Shown piece after piece: positions 5,500 through 8,593 of a DNA stretch of 8,593 nt. The position numbers and the translations under genes are program-made. The number at the start of each line of letters is the position of its first letter. The first letter of the stretch is position 1. The stretch covers positions 1-8,593 of the forward strand of contig JAUQQB010000098.1 in assembly GCA_030550075.1 (NCBI GenBank), read 5' to 3'. This DNA is from Chloroflexota bacterium. GTDB lineage: Bacteria; Chloroflexota; Anaerolineae; Thermoflexales; Thermoflexaceae. The notes under the pieces were generated by a model. The model was not told the DNA's origin and searched no databases. It worked only from the letters and a program-made list of their open reading frames with translations.

Positions 5500-5528
5500 A
5501 TGATACTCTGCTTCCAGTGACTTGTCAA
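5500..5528 (-). promoter_or_regulatory. Sigma-70 type promoter of the arg operon
   Basis: On the minus strand, TTGACA (5528-5523, perfect -35) is separated by exactly 17 bp from TATCAT (5505-5500, five of six consensus -10). Transcription is predicted to start near 5493. The perfect palindrome GCAAATTTGC (5495-5486) overlaps the start site and could be an operator for an unknown repressor. It does not match the ArgR box closely. The promoter drives the leader ORF and argCBDAG. Confidence 0.85.
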
Positions 5529-5583
5529 GAGGCATCAAGGAACCCGGGGAGAAGGTGGATGACGCAGGTTCTCAGAGTGGTTT

Positions 5584-5630
5584 TTGGGGGGTGGGTGGGG
5601 TCACCTTCGGCAGCCCTACCCACCCCCCAA
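5584..5630. repeat. 17-bp GC-rich hairpin downstream of the dehydrogenase gene
   Basis: TTGGGGGGTGGGTGGGG (5584-5600) pairs with 5614-5630 with a single G-T wobble; the loop contains CCTTCGG. It starts 53 bp after the dehydrogenase stop and 56 bp before the arg -35 box, so it separates the two transcription units. After the stem the minus strand has AAAAACC rather than T's, and the plus strand CTTTATG, so it is not a textbook terminator. Its position still suggests a 3'-end or insulator role (inference). Confidence 0.55.
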
Positions 5631-5683
5631 CTTTATGATGGGGACCAGCGGCGAAATCCATCAAAAGGGATGGGCCGAAACCT

Positions 5684-6670
5684 TTAGGAGCGTCGTTCAT
5701 AGACCTCCGGGTTCACACAATAAGGAAGCCGCTCGCCCCGCAGACCGGCCAGGACGTTCCGGGCGGCCAGCTCCGCCATGCGGTTCCGGGTGGTGACGGT
5801 GGCGCTGCCGATGTGGGGGACCACGATGCAGTTCGGGAGTTGAAGAAGCGGATGGTCGGCGGGCAACGGCTCGGGGTCGGTGACATCGAGGGCAGCGGCG
5901 AAGATCCGCCCCTCCTTTAGAGCCTCGTAGAGCGCCTCCGTGTCCACAATCGGGCCACGGGCGGCGTTGATCAGGACGGCGGTGGCTTTCATTTTGGCGA
6001 AGGCGTCCCGGTTGATCAAACGATAGGTGGTGGGGTTTAGATCGGTGTGGATGGTGACGAAATCGCTTTCACGGAGAAGGGTATCCAGATCCACGAAAAC
6101 CGCCCCCAGCTCCGATTCGGCGGCCTCGTTCCGGCGCACGTCGTAATACAAGATGCGCATATGAAAGCCTTTCGCCCGGCGGGCCACCGCCGTCCCGATC
6201 CGCCCCATGCCAATGATCCCGATGGTGGCCCCATAGACGTCCTGTCCCAGCAAAAGAAGCGGGCCCCAGGTGACCCAGCGCCCCTCGCGTACGTAGTCGA
6301 TCGCCTCCCTAATCCGTCGGGCGGCGGTTAGCAGCAGGGTCCAGGTGAGATCGGCGGTGGCCTCCGTCAGGACCCCCGGTGTGTTCCCCACAGGGATCCC
6401 CCGTCGGGTGCATTCCGCCACATCGATGTTATCGAAGCCCACCGCCATGTTGCTGACGACTTTCAATCGAGGCGCCGTATCCAGCAACTCGGCGTTCACT
6501 TTCTCCGTTAGCAAGCAGAGCAATCCGTCCGCATCTGCTACCTCTCGCAATAAAATCTCCCGAGGAACCGGAAGATCACTGTCCCATAGCTTAAGATCTG
6601 CATGCTCGCGCAGGATCTCGAAGGCCCGTTCCGGGATCCGTCGGGTGATATAAACCCTGGGCTTCATCAT
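5684..6670 (-). CDS. D-2-hydroxyacid dehydrogenase, glyoxylate/hydroxypyruvate reductase type
   Basis: Probably reduces glyoxylate or hydroxypyruvate to glycolate or D-glycerate. The product is 328 aa, normal for the family. The VGFDNID segment (77-83) is part of the substrate site, and the Rossmann motif GMGRIG is at 154-159. The catalytic triad is Arg238 (NAARGPIVD), Glu267 (DPEPLP) and His286 (PHIGSAT). Asp177, after the second Rossmann strand (LYYDVR), suggests NADH rather than NADPH preference. GGAGG stands 5 nt before the first of two adjacent ATG codons, so start 6670 or 6667 cannot be separated. It is a single gene with long gaps on both sides. It is not full-length SerA: there is no ACT or long C-terminal domain. 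Exact substrate is unproven. Confidence 0.88.
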   Translation of the reverse strand: MMKPRVYITRRIPERAFEILREHADLKLWDSDLPVPREILLREVADADGLLCLLTEKVNAELLDTAPRLKVVSNMAVGFDNIDVAECTRRGIPVGNTPGVLTEATADLTWTLLLTAARRIREAIDYVREGRWVTWGPLLLLGQDVYGATIGIIGMGRIGTAVARRAKGFHMRILYYDVRRNEAAESELGAVFVDLDTLLRESDFVTIHTDLNPTTYRLINRDAFAKMKATAVLINAARGPIVDTEALYEALKEGRIFAAALDVTDPEPLPADHPLLQLPNCIVVPHIGSATVTTRNRMAELAARNVLAGLRGERLPYCVNPEVYERRS

Positions 6671-7041
6671 GGGAGCCTCCGTTTTTCTGAGGACTCGTGC
6701 GGTTGGCCTTCATCACTCATCAGGCCGCGAGAAGAGATGAGGAAGGGAGTTTTGGCTCCAGGATGATCCATGGCGCTCTGCCCAGCAGGGCCCGGAATAC
6801 GAGGATGATGGTATACGGTGCCCTCGTCTGGCAGCAAGGCCTATCACCGCCACGCCAGTTCCTAAAGATTTGGAAGCTCTTCAGGCTGGGAAGGCCACTA
6901 AAGGTCGCCTCCCCAGCCCAAGAAGGCTCCTCTTTAGAGGTGAGGGGAAAGGTAGGCCGAGAGCCTTATTCCCAGCACGAGCGGGAGCAGCGGGGCAAGC
7001 GGCGTCGTGGCTCATCTGACGGTCCTACTTCCTTTTATCCG
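6671..7041. other. Intergenic region, 371 bp, no convincing gene
   Basis: This gap lies between the 71-aa gene and the dehydrogenase gene. An imperfect hairpin spans 6884-6918: GGCTGGG (6884-6890) and AGGC (6892-6895) pair with GCCT and CCCAGCC, with one mismatch. No T-tract follows. A weak minus-strand promoter candidate reads TTGCTG, 16 bp, TATACC (near 6811-6838). A 34-codon minus ORF ends in the TGA overlapping the dehydrogenase ATG but has no Shine-Dalgarno. Nothing else stands out. Confidence 0.4.
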
Positions 7042-7257
7042 TTATCCGACACCGCCGCTCTCCAGTGTGTCCACCGCCTGATCGACCAGCTCCACCAGCT
7101 CCTCCCATTCCTCCTCGGTCAAGTGAATGGAGACATTGCCTAGCTCGAGGTGGAAGAGGGACTGGCCATCATCCCCGGTGCTGCGCCAGAGGGTAAAGTG
7201 CTCGGTCTCTGCCAAGGTCTCCATCGTGAACTCATCTTCGGGATCATTCGGGAACAT
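7042..7257 (-). CDS. Small acidic protein of unknown function (71 aa)
   Basis: I do not recognise a characterised family. The product is strongly acidic, with no membrane segment and no cysteine. Visible features are an EHFTLWRS segment (19-26), then HLELGNVSIHLTEEEWEELVEL (36-57), which reads as two beta strands followed by an acidic amphipathic helix. The pattern resembles small proteins I associate with Chloroflexota genomes (recollection, not a search). AAGGAG lies 6 nt before the ATG, which supports this start over an internal Met12. It is 101 bp downstream of the 346-aa gene in the same direction, and the two could be co-transcribed. A small helix-terminated fold involved in protein contacts is possible but speculative. 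Confidence 0.75.
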   Translation of the reverse strand: MFPNDPEDEFTMETLAETEHFTLWRSTGDDGQSLFHLELGNVSIHLTEEEWEELVELVDQAVDTLESGGVG

Positions 7258-7358
7258 GGATTACTCCTTTCTTGAGGCTTGTTACCCATCGGCTTCACGC
7301 AACCCGCGCTCTGAGCGCCATTTACCACCGCTGGGGAAGAACCTCTATAGCACGGCGA

Positions 7359-8399
7359 TCACGACGTGGAAGATCCTTCCTCCTTGCGCCAGGCAGCCAG
7401 ATCCAGGGTGAGACGGGCGAAGAAACTGTTTGGCGGCAGTGCCCCGGTGCCATATTCCATTTCAACTACCCGGGCCTGTAGCCGCAGGTCTCGCGTCTCA
7501 ACTTCGAGCATGGCGCCAGGAGTGGCCAGCACCAGATCCCCCTTCTGGCGCAGCCGCGCCTGGAGCCCGGTATCCCGGTAAGCGTATTCGCTGGCTAGCA
7601 CTTTCGTGACTGTCTTGATATCGTTCTTGTCGAACAGCCAGACTTCGAAGGCGGTGACCTTTGCCGGATCTCCCACCCCGATGGTCTCCGAGATACCCAC
7701 CCCATATTCCCCCAGGAACTCCCCGTTGGGCAGCTCGATGGCGAAGGAGAGATCGAAATGGTCATCTCCCAGTTTATAAGTCACCTGCCGCTGAGAAAGG
7801 GGTGGCTCCCAGGTTTCCGGATAGGCCTCCACAGGGACAGGGCGCTCTGGAGCCGTGGGGGCAGCCGAGGGTGCGGCTGGAGCGGTGACTGGAACGGGGC
7901 GTCGGGGAGCGGCCGTAGAGGCTGGACGTCGCAGGAACCAGAAGATGCCGATCCCCACCAGCGCCAGGCCAGCCAGCCCAATCAGGCAAGGGGCCGGAAT
8001 ACCACCTCCCTGGGCAGGCGCAGGAGGCGCAGAGGCCTGTTCCCAGGCTTGCGCCAGCCGCTCCATCGCGCCTCGACGGGCAGCATCGGTCTCCTGTTGA
8101 GCCAAGCGGCGGATCTCCCCGGCGGCATTCCGGGGATCCCATCGCTGACCCAGCCAGCGCACACTGTCCTCCGGGCGCAGGAACCCGGCTCGGACGGCGT
8201 CGGCCAGCAGGCGCAGGTAGTTCGCCCGGTAGTCGACCCGCAAATCCACCGGCGCGGCGTCCGTCCATTCCACTGGGGCGATATACCAGCCGTAAATCAG
8301 GCCGCCGACCAGCCCGATCAGGAAGGCCACCGCCCCAATCAGCAGGGCCTGACGGTAAGGTCTGAGCAGCATCCCGATGGCTTGCAGGAGCGTTTTCAC
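7359..8399 (-). CDS. Two-TM membrane protein of unknown function (346 aa)
   Basis: Not assigned to a characterised family. It has an N-terminal membrane segment (about 18-40), then an extramembrane stretch (41-130) starting VEWTDAAPVDLRVDYRANYL, with Arg/Ala/Glu-rich predicted helices. A second membrane segment (about 137-156) follows, then a Pro/Ala-rich linker (159-200) and a C-terminal globular domain (about 205-346) containing FDLSFAIELPNGEFLGEYG and EVWLFDKNDIKTVTKVL. With two TMs, the helical region lies on one side of the membrane and the N-terminus and C-terminal domain on the other. The start is GTG, supported by AAGGAGG 6 nt upstream. The GTG overlaps the stop of a short upstream ORF (GTGA). 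The protein appears lineage-restricted and may act in envelope organisation or a membrane-linked scaffold; no function can be claimed. Confidence 0.82.
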   Translation of the reverse strand: MKTLLQAIGMLLRPYRQALLIGAVAFLIGLVGGLIYGWYIAPVEWTDAAPVDLRVDYRANYLRLLADAVRAGFLRPEDSVRWLGQRWDPRNAAGEIRRLAQQETDAARRGAMERLAQAWEQASAPPAPAQGGGIPAPCLIGLAGLALVGIGIFWFLRRPASTAAPRRPVPVTAPAAPSAAPTAPERPVPVEAYPETWEPPLSQRQVTYKLGDDHFDLSFAIELPNGEFLGEYGVGISETIGVGDPAKVTAFEVWLFDKNDIKTVTKVLASEYAYRDTGLQARLRQKGDLVLATPGAMLEVETRDLRLQARVVEMEYGTGALPPNSFFARLTLDLAAWRKEEGSSTS

Positions 8400-8455
8400 G
8401 GCGGGCCTCCTTCTGGATTCTCGGGGGCATCAACCACCTGGTTGTGCGCGCGCAT
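8396..8455 (-). other. Short ORF overlapping the next gene start (GTGA), possibly a gene tail
   Basis: A 19-codon ORF starts at ATG 8455 with AGGTGAG a few bases upstream. It ends in TGA sharing GTGA with the GTG start of the 346-aa gene. The same frame is open upstream to the window edge, so this may instead be the C-terminal tail of a gene lying outside. However, 8531-8584 carries repeat motifs that look non-coding. Status unresolved. Confidence 0.3.
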
Positions 8456-8530
8456 TTCACTCACCTGCCAATCCGCGTTGCGAATTCGATTCGTCGAGGG
8501 CAAATCGCTTCGCTGCCCACCTTCAATAAG

Positions 8531-8548
8531 AATAGGACTTACGCAGTT
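8531..8548 (+). repeat. 18-nt motif shared with left end (AATAGGACTTACGCAGTT)
   Basis: This matches the minus strand of 122-139 with one mismatch and faces the opposite way. It is followed after 16 bp by the 20-nt GC-rich repeat at 8565-8584, the same order as at the left end, where the two are 94 bp apart. See the left-hand copy for possible identity. Confidence 0.45.
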
Positions 8549-8564
8549 CGTTTCCCATGGGGGC

Positions 8565-8593
8565 TTTGGGGGCGGAGCGGGGCGCCGAAGGCG
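8565..8593. repeat. 20-nt GC-rich repeat and start of a truncated hairpin
   Basis: TTTGGGGGCGGAGCGGGGCG (8565-8584) is the inverted copy of 8-27. The remaining bases CCGAAGGCG look like the turn of a hairpin whose second arm lies beyond the window. No gene on either strand can be supported here. Confidence 0.55.

Noticed and set aside
6671..6775. 34-codon minus ORF whose stop overlaps the dehydrogenase ATG
   Set aside because: No Shine-Dalgarno sequence before its ATG and no recognisable features; the dehydrogenase has its own GGAGG.
6697..7143. A 148-codon plus-strand ORF
   Set aside because: It overlaps the 71-aa gene in antisense, has no recognisable motif, and the rest of the window codes only on the minus strand.
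1..8593. Composite transposon bounded by the inverted end motifs
   Set aside because: There is no transposase or integrase, the motif spacing differs between ends, and the genes inside are housekeeping.

Overview
The window looks like a GC-rich, probably thermophilic member of the Chloroflexota (Anaerolineae or Thermoflexus-like). This is inferred from protein flavour, from two small lineage-type proteins at the right end, and from dense GC-rich palindromes between genes. No rRNA or other firm taxonomic marker is present. Every credible gene lies on the minus strand, so the window reads from right (8593) to left (1).

Right end (7042-8593): a two-TM protein of unknown function (346 aa, GTG start) and a 71-aa acidic protein of unknown function. 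They are preceded by a repeat-like stretch and a short open frame that overlaps the GTG start. A non-coding gap (6671-7041) separates them from a D-2-hydroxyacid dehydrogenase of the glyoxylate/hydroxypyruvate reductase type (5684-6670), which is followed by a long GC-rich hairpin.

Centre (5175-5528): the regulatory region of an arginine operon and the most interesting part of the window. A near-consensus sigma-70 promoter (TTGACA, 17 bp, TATCAT) is followed by a 31-codon ORF with a Shine-Dalgarno sequence. Six of its codons are Arg, four of them within codons 7-13. Next come a perfect 22-bp tandem duplication and a 14-bp perfect GC-rich hairpin with a T-tract. An 11-nt segment just downstream of the Arg cluster is exactly complementary to the loop and 3' arm of that hairpin. 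This is the layout of a ribosome-mediated arginine attenuator.

Left (363-5174): argC-argB-argD-argA(GNAT type)-argG, tightly packed with good ribosome binding sites. Together they encode acetylation of glutamate, phosphorylation, reduction and transamination to N-acetylornithine, then citrulline to argininosuccinate. argJ/argE, argF and argH are not in the window.

Left end (1-362): non-coding and crowded with palindromes. It holds two copies of a ~45-nt repeat whose stems show a compensatory base-pair change; one copy contains the argG stop codon. The two window ends also share two short motifs in inverted orientation. No transposase, CRISPR array, tRNA or rRNA was seen.
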